Both the position numbers and the translations under genes were made by a program. The notes under the pieces are model-generated. The model ran no database searches. It was not told the DNA's origin and saw only the letters and a list, made by a program, of their open reading frames with translations. Shown in pieces: positions 44,591 to 53,183 of a DNA stretch of 64,000 nt; position 1 is the first letter of the stretch; each line of letters begins with the position of its first letter. The stretch comes from Phaeobacter sp. CECT 5382 (GTDB lineage: Bacteria > Pseudomonadota > Alphaproteobacteria > Rhodobacterales > Rhodobacteraceae): the NCBI RefSeq assembly GCF_001457775.1, contig NZ_CYSG01000006.1:1-64000 (forward strand), read 5' to 3'.

Positions 44591-45189
44591 CTGTCTCTTC
44601 CTTTTCATAGCCGGCTCCAGCTGTTTGTTCCTCAGCCGGCCGGTGGTTCAACGTGTAGAGTGGGGCCTGTGTGGCCATCACGAAACCGAAGTGGGGAGGG
44701 GGGCGATCACGTTCAATCAAACTGTTTTTGATGATGCAGTAGCCCATAGTCGCTGTGCGCTGATGCGCAGAACTTCGCCATCACGTTGTCTTGATGGCAC
44801 ACAGCGGACAGAAGGAACGGGGGCCGCGAACGCGGGGCATTTATACGCCAAAGCAAGGTCGATGAGAGAACGAACAGCCCGGTCGTTCCGTGAAAGAGTG
44901 GAGCGCAGCGTACGTTGGGCAAGAGCAGCTTAAGCCAAAGGTGTCTAGGCAAGGCCTTCTAGGGGAGAGGCGTTACTGTGTTCGGAGGATGACGGAAAAG
45001 CAGAGCTGGACGGGGGGTATGTATTGAGGTCAAAGCCACTTGGTAGCTTATGGTCAACAGACTTGCGGAGACCTGGGCGACAACCGGATCACGGGTTGGC
45101 TGCTCAACGGCAGAAGCAGCAGGTGAAATGTCATCGGCCCTTTTGTTTGCTTCTGCCTTGTCTTGCCTATCTATTTACCCTCCTGGCTA
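44591..45189. other. 599-bp stretch without a gene; possible dispersed repeat
   Basis: No confident gene lies between the YHS start and the plsY stop. At about 44700-44950 both strands carry ORFs of odd composition. A GAACGA/TCGTTC stem lies near 44870. The composition of this segment resembles sequences I have seen spuriously translated in Rhodobacteraceae genomes, suggesting a dispersed intergenic element, but no second copy exists in this window. The first part presumably holds the YHS promoter. Confidence 0.45.
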
Positions 45190-45795
45190 TCATTTCTGCC
45201 CAATGCGCGGTTCGGTCCCGGTGCGCAACCGTGCGATATTGGCGCCATGACGCCAGAAAACGATGGCTGCCAGTAGTGCTGTCAGCGCAATGCTGGTCTC
45301 ATAGTGCAGCAGATAGGCCCAAAGCGGTGCCGCCAGGGCTGAAATTAAAGCGCTTAGCGACGAAATTCGGCTGACGGCTGCGGTTGCGATCCAGGTCAGG
45401 CAACAGGCAATCCCCACGGGCCAGGCCAGCGCGAGCATCAGTCCAAGGAATGTCGCGACCCCCTTGCCGCCTTGAAACCGCAGCCAGACCGGGAAACAAT
45501 GGCCGAGAAAGGCCATCAACCCGGCCAGTTGCGCCGCATCTTCGCCGGCCAGAAAACGCGCCAGCAGCACCGCCGCCGCGCCCTTGCCGCCATCCAGGAT
45601 CAGTGTCGCGGCCGCGGCGGCCTTGCTTCCGGTGCGCAACACATTGGTGGTGCCGATATTGCCCGAGCCGATTTCGCGCAGATTGCCCAGCCCCATCGCC
45701 TTGGTCAGCACCAGTCCAAAGGGGATAGAGCCCAGCAGATAGCCTATCACGGCCCAAAGCAGCAGGATGGGCAGGGTTGCTTCGATCAGGGGCAT
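45190..45795 (-). CDS. plsY: Glycerol-3-phosphate acyltransferase PlsY
   Basis: A 201-residue membrane enzyme transferring acyl groups from acyl phosphate to glycerol 3-phosphate. The three PlsY motifs are visible: GSIPFGLVLTK (about 22), GSGNIGTTNVLRTG (about 41-54) and the FRFQGGKGVATFLG-like glycine loop near 105. It has five hydrophobic segments. It is the last gene of the pyrB operon, 3 bp after the pyrX stop. Confidence 0.96.
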   Translation of the reverse strand: MPLIEATLPILLLWAVIGYLLGSIPFGLVLTKAMGLGNLREIGSGNIGTTNVLRTGSKAAAAATLILDGGKGAAAVLLARFLAGEDAAQLAGLMAFLGHCFPVWLRFQGGKGVATFLGLMLALAWPVGIACCLTWIATAAVSRISSLSALISALAAPLWAYLLHYETSIALTALLAAIVFWRHGANIARLRTGTEPRIGQK

Positions 45796-45798
45796 TCT

Positions 45799-47109
45799 TC
45801 AGTCTCTCCGATAGACCGGCGTACCGGTGACATAGGTTGCCAGCACCCTGCCTTGCATGCGCTGCCCATCATAGGGGGTATTTTGCGATTTTGACTTCAG
45901 CTGGAAGCGGTCCATCACAAAGGGCAGATAGGGGTCAAACAGCACCAGATCGGCAGGTGCGCCAGCTGCAAGCCGACCCGAGGCGAGACCAAGCCGTTTT
46001 GCCGGGTTCAGCGCCAACGCGCGAAACAGTACCGGCAGATCCAGTAGGTCAGCATGATACAGGCGCATGGCGGCAGGCAGCAGGGTTTCCAGCGCCACGG
46101 CACCGGCGGCGGCTTCCTCGAAAGGCAGGCGTTTGCTTTCTTCATCCTGCGGTGTGTGCATCGACGAAATCGTGTCGATCAGCCCGGTGCGCACCGCTTC
46201 GGCCACGGCCAGACGATCCTCTTCCGAGCGCAGTGGCGGTTTCACCTTAAAGAAGGTGCGATAATCCGCCACGTCCAGCTCGTTCAGGGTCAGATGGTGG
46301 ATCGAGGTGCCAGCCGTGATGTCGAGCCCGTTTGCCTTGGCGCGTTCCAGTGCGGGCAGGGCGCGGGCGGTGGTGATCTGGTCGGCGTGATACTTGGCGC
46401 CGGTCATTTCCAGCAGCGCGATGTCACGGTCCAGCCCCATGCGTTCGGCCATGGGCGAAACCGCAGGCAGGCCCCGCAGAGCGGCAAACTTGCCCGAGGT
46501 GGCCGCAGCACCTGCACTCAGCAGCGGCTCCTGTGGATGGGCAATCACCAAGGCGCCACAGCTTTTGGCATAGGTCAGCGCGCGGGAGAACACTTTGGTG
46601 TCGCTGACCACATGATCGCAGTCGGAAAATGCCACAGCGCCGGCATCCATCAAAAAGCCGATTTCGGTCATCTCGCGCCCGGCGCGCCCCTTGGTCAGGG
46701 CGGCCATGGGCAGCACATGCACTGGCGCATCCTCTTGGGCGCGGCGGGTGACAAACTCCAGGGTTTCCGGGCTGTCGATGGCGGGGGCGGTATCGGGGCG
46801 GGTGACGATGGTGGTCACACCGCCAGCAGCAGCGGCGAGGCCAGCAGTCTTGTAGCTTTCCTTGTGGCGCTCGCCCGGCTCGCAGACCTTGACGCCAATA
46901 TCGACAATGCCGGGTGCCAGGCATTTACCGCCGCAGTCGATGATTTCGACGGCGCTGGCATCAATGTTTCGCGCACGAAACAGTTGCGCTGGCTCCGTCC
47001 CCTCGGGCAGGGTTTCGGCAATCTTTCCATCCTGAACCAGCAGCGCACCGAGGCTGTCGGTTCCGGCCTCGGGGTTGATCAGGCGGGCGTTGGTAAAAAG
47101 AAGGGTCAT
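45799..47109 (-). CDS. pyrX: Dihydroorotase homologue lacking metal ligands (PyrX-type pseudo-dihydroorotase)
   Basis: A 436-residue member of the class I dihydroorotase family. The diagnostic HxH zinc motif (normally DxHVHxREPG) reads IGVKVCEPGE here, so both His are replaced (G72, K74). The catalytic Asp motif, normally TDHAPH, reads SMHTPQ (316-321), losing the Asp. Catalysis is therefore not expected. In Pseudomonas, an inactive dihydroorotase (PyrC'/PyrX) forms an obligate structural complex with aspartate transcarbamoylase; pyrB lies four genes upstream in this operon, fitting that role. An active dihydroorotase should exist elsewhere in the genome. Confidence 0.9.
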   Translation of the reverse strand: MTLLFTNARLINPEAGTDSLGALLVQDGKIAETLPEGTEPAQLFRARNIDASAVEIIDCGGKCLAPGIVDIGVKVCEPGERHKESYKTAGLAAAAGGVTTIVTRPDTAPAIDSPETLEFVTRRAQEDAPVHVLPMAALTKGRAGREMTEIGFLMDAGAVAFSDCDHVVSDTKVFSRALTYAKSCGALVIAHPQEPLLSAGAAATSGKFAALRGLPAVSPMAERMGLDRDIALLEMTGAKYHADQITTARALPALERAKANGLDITAGTSIHHLTLNELDVADYRTFFKVKPPLRSEEDRLAVAEAVRTGLIDTISSMHTPQDEESKRLPFEEAAAGAVALETLLPAAMRLYHADLLDLPVLFRALALNPAKRLGLASGRLAAGAPADLVLFDPYLPFVMDRFQLKSKSQNTPYDGQRMQGRVLATYVTGTPVYRRD

Positions 47110-47501
47110 GCAACGGGCCTTTCGATGGCGTGCTCTAGCGCCGCAACTGTGGTGCCGGGAGAGGACTGGTATTTGATCAGGTGCTTGTCGCCAGTTTTGG
47201 TGATCACTTGCACGTAGCTGCCCATGGTTTTGACCGCCTCGATCTGATTTAGCAGCACATGACGCTCGGCAGGACCACTGAGCGCGCCATCTTGAACGCG
47301 CCAGACCACGGCCAGCTCCTCGCTCATCATGTACCAGCCGCGCAGGGCAATGGCCGCCAGACCACCAATTGCGCCAGTCCAGACATGCGGGTTACCCATG
47401 GCCCAGAGGATCCCCATGCCCGCAGTCATAGCCAGGGCCGCCATCCAGGCATGGGCGCGAATATAAGCGCTGCGATTGGGGTTGAATTCGATCACATCCA
47501 T
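47106..47501 (-). CDS. Membrane protein of unknown function, PH-like
   Basis: A 131-residue protein with two transmembrane helices (about 15-31 and 40-57), then a beta-rich domain (VVWRVQDGALSG through HLIKYQSS) resembling bacterial PH domains. The start at 47501 (MDVIEFNPNR) is chosen; six further in-frame codons overlap the upstream gene. It overlaps pyrX by 4 bp. Its position between pyrB and pyrX does not suggest a pyrimidine role directly. No named family is recognised. Confidence 0.82.
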   Translation of the reverse strand: MDVIEFNPNRSAYIRAHAWMAALAMTAGMGILWAMGNPHVWTGAIGGLAAIALRGWYMMSEELAVVWRVQDGALSGPAERHVLLNQIEAVKTMGSYVQVITKTGDKHLIKYQSSPGTTVAALEHAIERPVA

Positions 47502-47502
47502 C

Positions 47503-48039
47503 TCAGAACACCACAACAAAAAGCAAGAGTAGGATCAGCCCCATGACCACCGCAAACAGGCTGGCCCCGATACGGCGGGCTTGATCGCGCGCGGCGCGCG
47601 GGCTGGTCGGGGCGGCGGAATAGGGCTTGCTGGAGGCGGTCTCGGGCATCGGTGGCGCGCTCCAGTTGATCGCCCGCTCACCGTAGCTGGCAACAAGGGT
47701 GATTGGCGCAGCGGGCGTCAGGCGCATCTCGGCCCCGTCAAAGGCGCGCGAGCGCAGCAGCAACACATGGCCCTTGATCGCTTCAAGTTTGGCGCGGTCT
47801 GGAGTGATCTCAGCCTCGGCGATGCCGCACCCCTGGATCAGATAGCCCGCCAGCCCCAGCTCTTCGAGATCAGAGATCGGGAAGATTTCCACGTGCTCCA
47901 GATCGATCTCGGGGATCCCCAACACCTGAGCGAGCGCTCCGGGTTCGCGCAAGAATTTGGCCTGTTCGGCGGGCATATCCAGATCAAACACCCGGATTAC
48001 ACCGCGCTCGCCCGCCGGGATTTGAATCACATCCGACAT
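47503..48039 (-). CDS. Tail-anchored membrane protein of unknown function
   Basis: A 178-residue protein: a soluble alpha/beta domain with RVFDLDMPAEQAKF (about 16-30) and EIFPISDLEELGLAGYLIQGCG (quoted span about 51-72), a Pro/Ser/Ala linker, and a single C-terminal hydrophobic helix (about 160-178). The start at 48039 is 4 bp after the pyrB stop. It is the second gene of the five-gene pyrB operon. I do not recognise the family; a cytoplasmic domain tethered to the inner membrane is likely. Confidence 0.82.
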   Translation of the reverse strand: MSDVIQIPAGERGVIRVFDLDMPAEQAKFLREPGALAQVLGIPEIDLEHVEIFPISDLEELGLAGYLIQGCGIAEAEITPDRAKLEAIKGHVLLLRSRAFDGAEMRLTPAAPITLVASYGERAINWSAPPMPETASSKPYSAAPTSPRAARDQARRIGASLFAVVMGLILLLLFVVVF

Positions 48040-48043
48040 CAGA

Positions 48044-49042
48044 TCAACCTGCCGCCGCATCAGAGCGGGATTTGCGCAGATTTTGCGCCAAGAGATCCAT
48101 TGCCGCCATGCGCACCGCGACGCCCATCTCGACCTGTTCCTGAATGACCGAGCGGTTGATGTCGTCGGCGATGGTGCCGTCGATTTCAACGCCGCGGTTC
48201 ATCGGCCCGGGATGCATGACGATGGCGTCGGGTTTGGCATGCGACAGCTTTTCGGCGTCCAGCCCATAGCGGTGGAAATACTCGCGCTCAGAGGGGATGA
48301 AACCGCCATCCATGCGCTCTTTTTGCAGGCGTAGCATCATCACCACGTCGACGTCTTTCAGGCCTTCGCGCATGTCGTCGTAGATTTCGGCGCCGAATTC
48401 GGCAAACTGTCCGGGCACCAGTGTTGGCGGGCCGATCAGACGGATGCGGTTTTCCATCTTGCCCAGCAGGATCAGGTTTGACCGCGCCACCCGGCTATGG
48501 GCGACATCGCCGCAGATGGCGATGTTCAGGCGATGCAAACGGCCTTTGGCACGGCGAATTGTCAGGGCGTCGAGTAGCGCCTGCGTCGGGTGCTCGTGGC
48601 GGCCATCACCCGCGTTCAGCACGGCGCAATTCACTTTTTGGCTCAGCAGGTCCACCGCGCCGGAATGCGGGTGGCGCACCACCAGCAGATCGGGGTGCAT
48701 GGCGTTCAGCGTCATCGCGGTATCAATCAGGGTCTCGCCCTTTTTGATCGAGGAGGCCTGCATCGCCATGTTCATCACATCGGCACCCAGTCGTTTGCCG
48801 GCGATCTCGAAACTCGCCTGGGTGCGGGTGGAGTTTTCAAAGAACATATTGATCTGGGTGAGTCCCGCCAGCGCATCTGAATGTTTTTCCGGGCGGCGGT
48901 TCAGGTCGACATAGCTGTCAGCCAGATCCAGGATCGCGGTGATCTCATGTGGCCTGAGAGACTCGATGCCCAAAAGATGGCGATGGTCAAAGGATGCGGG
49001 TGAGATGGGCGCTGAAGTGGGCGACGACATGGGCGATGACAT
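48044..49042 (-). CDS. pyrB: Aspartate carbamoyltransferase catalytic subunit
   Basis: A 332-residue enzyme condensing carbamoyl phosphate and aspartate, the first committed step of pyrimidine synthesis. The carbamoyl-phosphate loop is [13 protein letters not shown] (about 67-79), followed by KGETLIDT and [12 protein letters not shown]. An N-terminal extension ([21 protein letters not shown]) precedes the conserved core. The length is that of class B/C enzymes that pair with dihydroorotase-like partners; a pyrX gene is in the same operon. The start at 49042 has GGAG nine bases upstream. Confidence 0.96.
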   Translation of the reverse strand: MSSPMSSPTSAPISPASFDHRHLLGIESLRPHEITAILDLADSYVDLNRRPEKHSDALAGLTQINMFFENSTRTQASFEIAGKRLGADVMNMAMQASSIKKGETLIDTAMTLNAMHPDLLVVRHPHSGAVDLLSQKVNCAVLNAGDGRHEHPTQALLDALTIRRAKGRLHRLNIAICGDVAHSRVARSNLILLGKMENRIRLIGPPTLVPGQFAEFGAEIYDDMREGLKDVDVVMMLRLQKERMDGGFIPSEREYFHRYGLDAEKLSHAKPDAIVMHPGPMNRGVEIDGTIADDINRSVIQEQVEMGVAVRMAAMDLLAQNLRKSRSDAAAG

Positions 49043-49241
49043 GGGGGCAGGCTCCGCTCTGTTTGTTCGACCTTATAGGCAGCAAGCCCCCAGCGAGCAA
49101 GGCACGCTGTGCCATTGATGAACCCCGGAACAGGGGACAGATTGCCGCCCTTTGGATCACAGCTGAGGCCGCAAAAAGAGCGTGAAAATATGCATCCATT
49201 AGGGGAGTTCCGCTCGACCGCGCAGCAGGGTAGCTTGGGGC

Positions 49242-50018
49242 ATGGAATCGGCATTGGATTATTGGAGCGCTAAGGCGCTGTTGGAATGGCAGGTGGAGCT
49301 TGGCGCCACCGAGGCGCTGTGCGAAGCGCCGGTCAACCGCTATGAGCTGGAAGCCGCTGCGCCGAAGGTGAAAGAGGCGCAAAAGCCCGGCATGCCGCCG
49401 CCTGCGCCGCCCAAGCCAAAACCGGTTGATCCGGTAGCCGAGGCGCGCAAAGTGGCCAAATCCGCCCCCGCACTGCCGTCTCTGCGCCAGGCCTTGGCGG
49501 ATTTCCGGCATTGTGATTTGAAAATGGGCGCGCGCAATTTGGTGTTCAGCGATGGCCAGCCCGGTGCACGGGTGATGGTGATCGGCGAGGCCCCCGGTCG
49601 CGACGAGGACCAGCAGGGCAAGCCCTTTGTGGGCCGCGCCGGGCAGATGCTGGACCGGATGCTGGCGGCGATTGATCTGAGCCGCGAACAGAATGTCTAT
49701 ATCACCAATGTCCTGCCCTGGCGGCCGCCGCAGAACCGCGATCCGCTGGCCGAAGAGATCGCCGTGATGGTGCCCTTTCTTGAGCGCCATGTGGAGCTCG
49801 CTCAGCCCGATATTCTGGTGCTGATGGGCAATATCAGCTGTCAGGCGGTTCTGGGTAAACGCGGCATCAGTCGGCTGCGTGGTCAGTGGGATCAGGCCTG
49901 GGGCAAGCCGGTGATTCCGATGTTCCACCCGGCTTACTTGCTGCGTCAGCCGGAACAGAAACGGGCCGCCTGGGCGGACCTGCTCGAACTGAAGGCGCGC
50001 TTGGGCGCGCCAAACTAG
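49242..50018 (+). CDS. Uracil-DNA glycosylase, family-4-like without Fe-S cysteines
   Basis: A 258-residue DNA-repair glycosylase. Motif A is GEAPGRDED (115-123) and motif B HPAYLLR (229-235), with KPFVGRAGQMLDRML between, all of the family-4 type. Of the four cysteines that bind the 4Fe-4S cluster in typical family-4 enzymes, only C91 remains; the equivalent sites elsewhere are F88, W160 and M176/V177, so a cluster is not expected. A proline-rich N-terminal extension of about 80 residues precedes the domain. I recall that cluster-free, broad-substrate UDGs have been described in Bradyrhizobium; this may be one. Confidence 0.87.
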   Translation: MESALDYWSAKALLEWQVELGATEALCEAPVNRYELEAAAPKVKEAQKPGMPPPAPPKPKPVDPVAEARKVAKSAPALPSLRQALADFRHCDLKMGARNLVFSDGQPGARVMVIGEAPGRDEDQQGKPFVGRAGQMLDRMLAAIDLSREQNVYITNVLPWRPPQNRDPLAEEIAVMVPFLERHVELAQPDILVLMGNISCQAVLGKRGISRLRGQWDQAWGKPVIPMFHPAYLLRQPEQKRAAWADLLELKARLGAPN

Positions 50019-50030
50019 GGATATTTCGCG

Positions 50031-50630
50031 ATGAAAATTCTGGCCTTCTCTGACCTGCATCTTTCCGCGGCGTATGCCACAGCACTGGTCACGGCCAGTG
50101 CGCAGGCGGATCTGGTGATCGGTGCTGGTGACTTTTGCAACGGGCGTCAGGGGCTGGATCAGGCAATGCAGATGCTCGACGGGATCAAGACGCCCTTTGT
50201 CACCGTGCCGGGCAATGCCGAAAGCGCGGATGAGCTGCGAGCTGCCGCTCTGCCGGGCATGACTGTGCTGCATGGTGAGGGGGTTGAGATCGACGGGCTG
50301 CAGCTTTTTGGTCTGGGGTATGGCGTGCCGGAAACGCCCTTTGGCGGCTGGTCTTGCGATCTGTCCGAAGCCGAGGCCGATCTCTTGCTGGAGCGCTGCA
50401 CGCAGGTGGATATTCTGATCAGCCATTCGCCGCCAAAAGGGCAGGGCGACGTGACCTCGCAGGGGCATTCGGTTGGCTCAAAGTCGGTTTTCAAGGCGGT
50501 GCAGCGGCTGCAGCCGAAACTGGTGCTGTTTGGCCATGTCCATGATTGCTGGGGCTTTCGCGGTCGCATCGGTCAGTCGCTAACCGCCAATGTCGGCCCC
50601 GAGCCAAGCTTTTTCGAGGTGACCCCGTGA
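50031..50630 (+). CDS. Metallophosphoesterase (YfcE/calcineurin-like)
   Basis: A 199-residue binuclear metallophosphoesterase. Metal motifs are present in order: FSDLHL (Asp/His, residues 5-10), GAGDFCNG (about 31), GNAE (about 62, Asn-metal contact), ISHSPP (about 128) and GHVHD (about 167). Its GTGA stop overlaps the start of the LysE-like gene. It follows the glycosylase gene by 12 bp and may be co-transcribed. The substrate is unknown. Confidence 0.9.
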   Translation: MKILAFSDLHLSAAYATALVTASAQADLVIGAGDFCNGRQGLDQAMQMLDGIKTPFVTVPGNAESADELRAAALPGMTVLHGEGVEIDGLQLFGLGYGVPETPFGGWSCDLSEAEADLLLERCTQVDILISHSPPKGQGDVTSQGHSVGSKSVFKAVQRLQPKLVLFGHVHDCWGFRGRIGQSLTANVGPEPSFFEVTP

Positions 50631-50959
50631 TCGACCCACTCAGCCTGCTGGCCTTTGTTCCCGCAGCCCTGGCGCTGAACCTCACACCGGGAGCAGATAT
50701 GATGTTCTGTCTTGGTCAGGGGCTGCGGTCCGGACGGCGCCCGGCGATTGCGGCCAGTGCCGGGATCTCGGTCGGCAGCATGGTGCATGTGGTGCTGGCC
50801 TTTGGGGGCTTTGTCATCAACGGTCTGATCGGCATCTTTGCGGGTACGGCGGGGCGACATCTGATCAGCTCGCCTGCGGTGGCCGTTTGGCTGGGGCGTA
50901 TTTCAGCCGGAATTTTTGCAGGCCTCGCCCTGAGGCTCGCGCTTTTGCAAAAGACATGA
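50627..50959 (+). CDS. LysE-family transporter with an apparent internal deletion
   Basis: A 110-residue frame starting GTG at 50627. Residues 1-60 match the N-terminus of LysE/RhtB exporters (LLAFVPAALALNLTPGADMM, GQGLRSGRR, ASAGISVGS). Residues 62-110 match their extreme C-terminus (VINGLIGIFAGTAGR, WLGRISAGIFAGLALRLAL). The roughly 90 residues that normally lie between, including two or three transmembrane helices, are absent while frame is kept. Intact relatives have about 200 residues. The product is likely non-functional as a transporter, though it could still be expressed because its start is coupled to the gene upstream. Confidence 0.85.
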   Translation: MIDPLSLLAFVPAALALNLTPGADMMFCLGQGLRSGRRPAIAASAGISVGSMVHVVLAFGGFVINGLIGIFAGTAGRHLISSPAVAVWLGRISAGIFAGLALRLALLQKT

Positions 50960-50967
50960 GGTCTCCT

Positions 50968-51510
50968 ATGTCACGTATCGACGAAACCATGGAATTCATC
51001 CCCGTCCGCATCGCCATTCTCACTGTTTCGGACAGTCGCAGTCTGGAGCAGGACCGGTCGGGGCAGGTGCTGGTGGATCGGCTGCAGGCGGCCGGGCATA
51101 TTCTGGCGGATCGCAAGATCATGCCGGATGAGCGCGCCGATATCGCTGATCAGCTGCGCGCCTGGATCGCGGATGACGCCATCGATGTGGTGATCTCCAC
51201 CGGCGGCACCGGCCTTACGGGGCGCGATGTCTCGGTCGAGGCGCATCGCGATGTTTATGAAAAAGAGATCGAGGCCTTTGGCACTGTCTTCACTATCGTG
51301 TCGATGAAAAAAATCGGCACCTCGGCGGTGCAGTCGCGCGCCACAGGCGGCGTTGCCGGTGGCACCTACCTGTTTGCGCTGCCCGGAAGCCCTGGTGCCT
51401 GCAAGGATGGCTGGGATGAAATCCTGTCGCTGCAGCTGGATTATCGTCACCGGCCCTGCAATTTTGTAGAAATCATGCCACGTTTGACCGAGAAAGAGCG
51501 ACGGAAGTAA
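50968..51510 (+). CDS. moaB: Molybdenum cofactor biosynthesis protein B
   Basis: A 180-residue MoaB/MogA-type MoCF_biosynth protein that adenylylates molybdopterin. TVSDSRSLEQDRSG (about 21) and VISTGGTGLTGRDVSVEA (about 72-89) are diagnostic, with ALPGSPGACKDGW near 147 supplying the AMP-contact loop. The start at 50968 is 8 bp after the LysE-like stop. The partner genes moaD and moaE lie 16 kb upstream in the window. Confidence 0.95.
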   Translation: MSRIDETMEFIPVRIAILTVSDSRSLEQDRSGQVLVDRLQAAGHILADRKIMPDERADIADQLRAWIADDAIDVVISTGGTGLTGRDVSVEAHRDVYEKEIEAFGTVFTIVSMKKIGTSAVQSRATGGVAGGTYLFALPGSPGACKDGWDEILSLQLDYRHRPCNFVEIMPRLTEKERRK

Positions 51511-51698
51511 TCTTCGCGCGCGTGTAAATCGTCAAGACGAGCACTATGTTCTGAGATGATAGGTGGTTGGCGGCTGCTTTGGCGGTGGCGAAGTCAGCTG
51601 TATTTTGACGCCCATTTGCGAAAGATGCGGTCGCGAGTGGTGCGGTGAAACGGATAAGGTAGCGCGGGGCAGGCCCCGGCCACCAAAAAGGATGCGAC

Positions 51699-53180
51699 AT
51701 GCGCTTTTTGCGGCATAGTTTGACGGGTTTGTTTCTGGCCGCAGTTACGGCGGCGCTCTTGCTGTATGCAGCACAGTTGGTGATTGGCGCGGTGCAGACA
51801 CGGATGAATGCAGAACCGCGCAAACCTCCGGCGCGTGAACGCGTCTTTGCGGTGCATGTGGTCGAGGCCAGACTGCAGGCCATCGCCCCCGAACTCACCG
51901 CCTTTGGTCGTGTTGAAAGCCGTCGCACCCTTGAATTGCGCAGCGCGCAGGGCGGGCGTGTGGTGACCCTGGCCGATAGTTTTCAGGAAGGCGGGGTTGT
52001 TCGCGCCGGTGAGCTGCTGGTGCAGATCGACCCGGCTGACGCGCAGGCCGCCCGCGATCAGGCGGCAGCCGACCTGTTGGATGCGCGCGCCGAAGAACGC
52101 GACGCGGGGCGCGATCTGATCCTCGCTAATGATGAACTGGAAGCAACCCAGGATCAGGCGCAGCTGCGCGCGCGGGCGCATCAGCGACAACTGGATCTGC
52201 AGGCGCGCGGCGTTGGCACCACCGCCGCTGTCGAAGCGGCTGAGTTGACTGCCGTCCAGGCGCGCCAAACGGTGATCTCACGTCGACAGGCCGTCAGCCA
52301 GGCCGAGGCCCGCGTCGATCAGGCTGCGACCCGTGTGGCCCGTAGCCGTATCGCACTGGAAATTGCCGAACGTGATCTGGCCGATACCACGCTGCGAGCG
52401 ACGTTTGATGGCTCTTTGCAGGCGGTGACCCTGGTCGAGGGGCGTCTGGTGTCGGCCAATGAAAAACTGGCCGAGCTGGTGGATCCCGATCTGCTGGAGG
52501 CGGTGTTTCGGGTTTCGACCCTGCAATATGCGCGGCTGCTGGATAGCGACGGGCGCCTGATCAAGGCCCCGGTTCGGGTAACACTGGATGCGGCTGGTGC
52601 CGGGCTCACGGCGACAGGCACCCTGTCACGCGCCAGCGGGGCGGTAGGCGATGGTCAGACGGGGCGGCTGCTCTATGCCAGTCTGACGCAGGCGCCGGGG
52701 TTCAAGCCGGGCGATTTTGTCACCGCAAAGGTGAGCGAGCCGCCGGTCGCTGATGTGGCGCGGGTGCCCGCTTCGGCACTGGGGACGGATGGAACAGTGC
52801 TGGTGCTGGGCGCTGAGGACCGGCTGGAGGCGCTGCCGGTCGATCTGGTACGGCGTCAGGGCGACGATGTGTTGATCCGCGGCGCGGGGCTGGCCGGGCG
52901 GCAGGTGGTCACTGGCCGCACGCCGCTTTTGGGCGCAGGCATCCGGGTGCGCCCGCTGCTACAGGACGCACAGGCGAAACAACAGCAGGAGTCTGCCGCA
53001 GTCTCTGCTGCTGCCGAGATGATCGCGCTGAGCGACGAACGCCGGGCACGGCTGGTGACATTTGTCGAGGCCAATGATCGGCTGCCTGATGCGGTCAAGG
53101 CGCGGGTTCTGGCGCAGCTGGCCAAGGCCGAAGTGCCAGTCAAGCTGGTCGATAGGATCGAAACCCGGATGGGGGGCTAA
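51699..53180 (+). CDS. RND efflux periplasmic adaptor (membrane fusion protein)
   Basis: A 493-residue HlyD/AcrA-type adaptor. An N-terminal membrane anchor (about 7-28) is followed by the first beta-barrel and lipoyl half (AQGGRVVTLADSFQEGGVV), a long coiled-coil hairpin (about 115-215, rich in Ala/Arg/Gln), the second lipoyl half (ATFDGSLQAVTLVEGRLV), and the membrane-proximal domain. It is about 100 residues longer than average because of a helical C-terminal tail (about 430-493). It is 3 bp upstream of the RND permease gene. AAAGGA precedes the ATG. Confidence 0.94.
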   Translation: MRFLRHSLTGLFLAAVTAALLLYAAQLVIGAVQTRMNAEPRKPPARERVFAVHVVEARLQAIAPELTAFGRVESRRTLELRSAQGGRVVTLADSFQEGGVVRAGELLVQIDPADAQAARDQAAADLLDARAEERDAGRDLILANDELEATQDQAQLRARAHQRQLDLQARGVGTTAAVEAAELTAVQARQTVISRRQAVSQAEARVDQAATRVARSRIALEIAERDLADTTLRATFDGSLQAVTLVEGRLVSANEKLAELVDPDLLEAVFRVSTLQYARLLDSDGRLIKAPVRVTLDAAGAGLTATGTLSRASGAVGDGQTGRLLYASLTQAPGFKPGDFVTAKVSEPPVADVARVPASALGTDGTVLVLGAEDRLEALPVDLVRRQGDDVLIRGAGLAGRQVVTGRTPLLGAGIRVRPLLQDAQAKQQQESAAVSAAAEMIALSDERRARLVTFVEANDRLPDAVKARVLAQLAKAEVPVKLVDRIETRMGG

Positions 53181-53183
53181 CCC

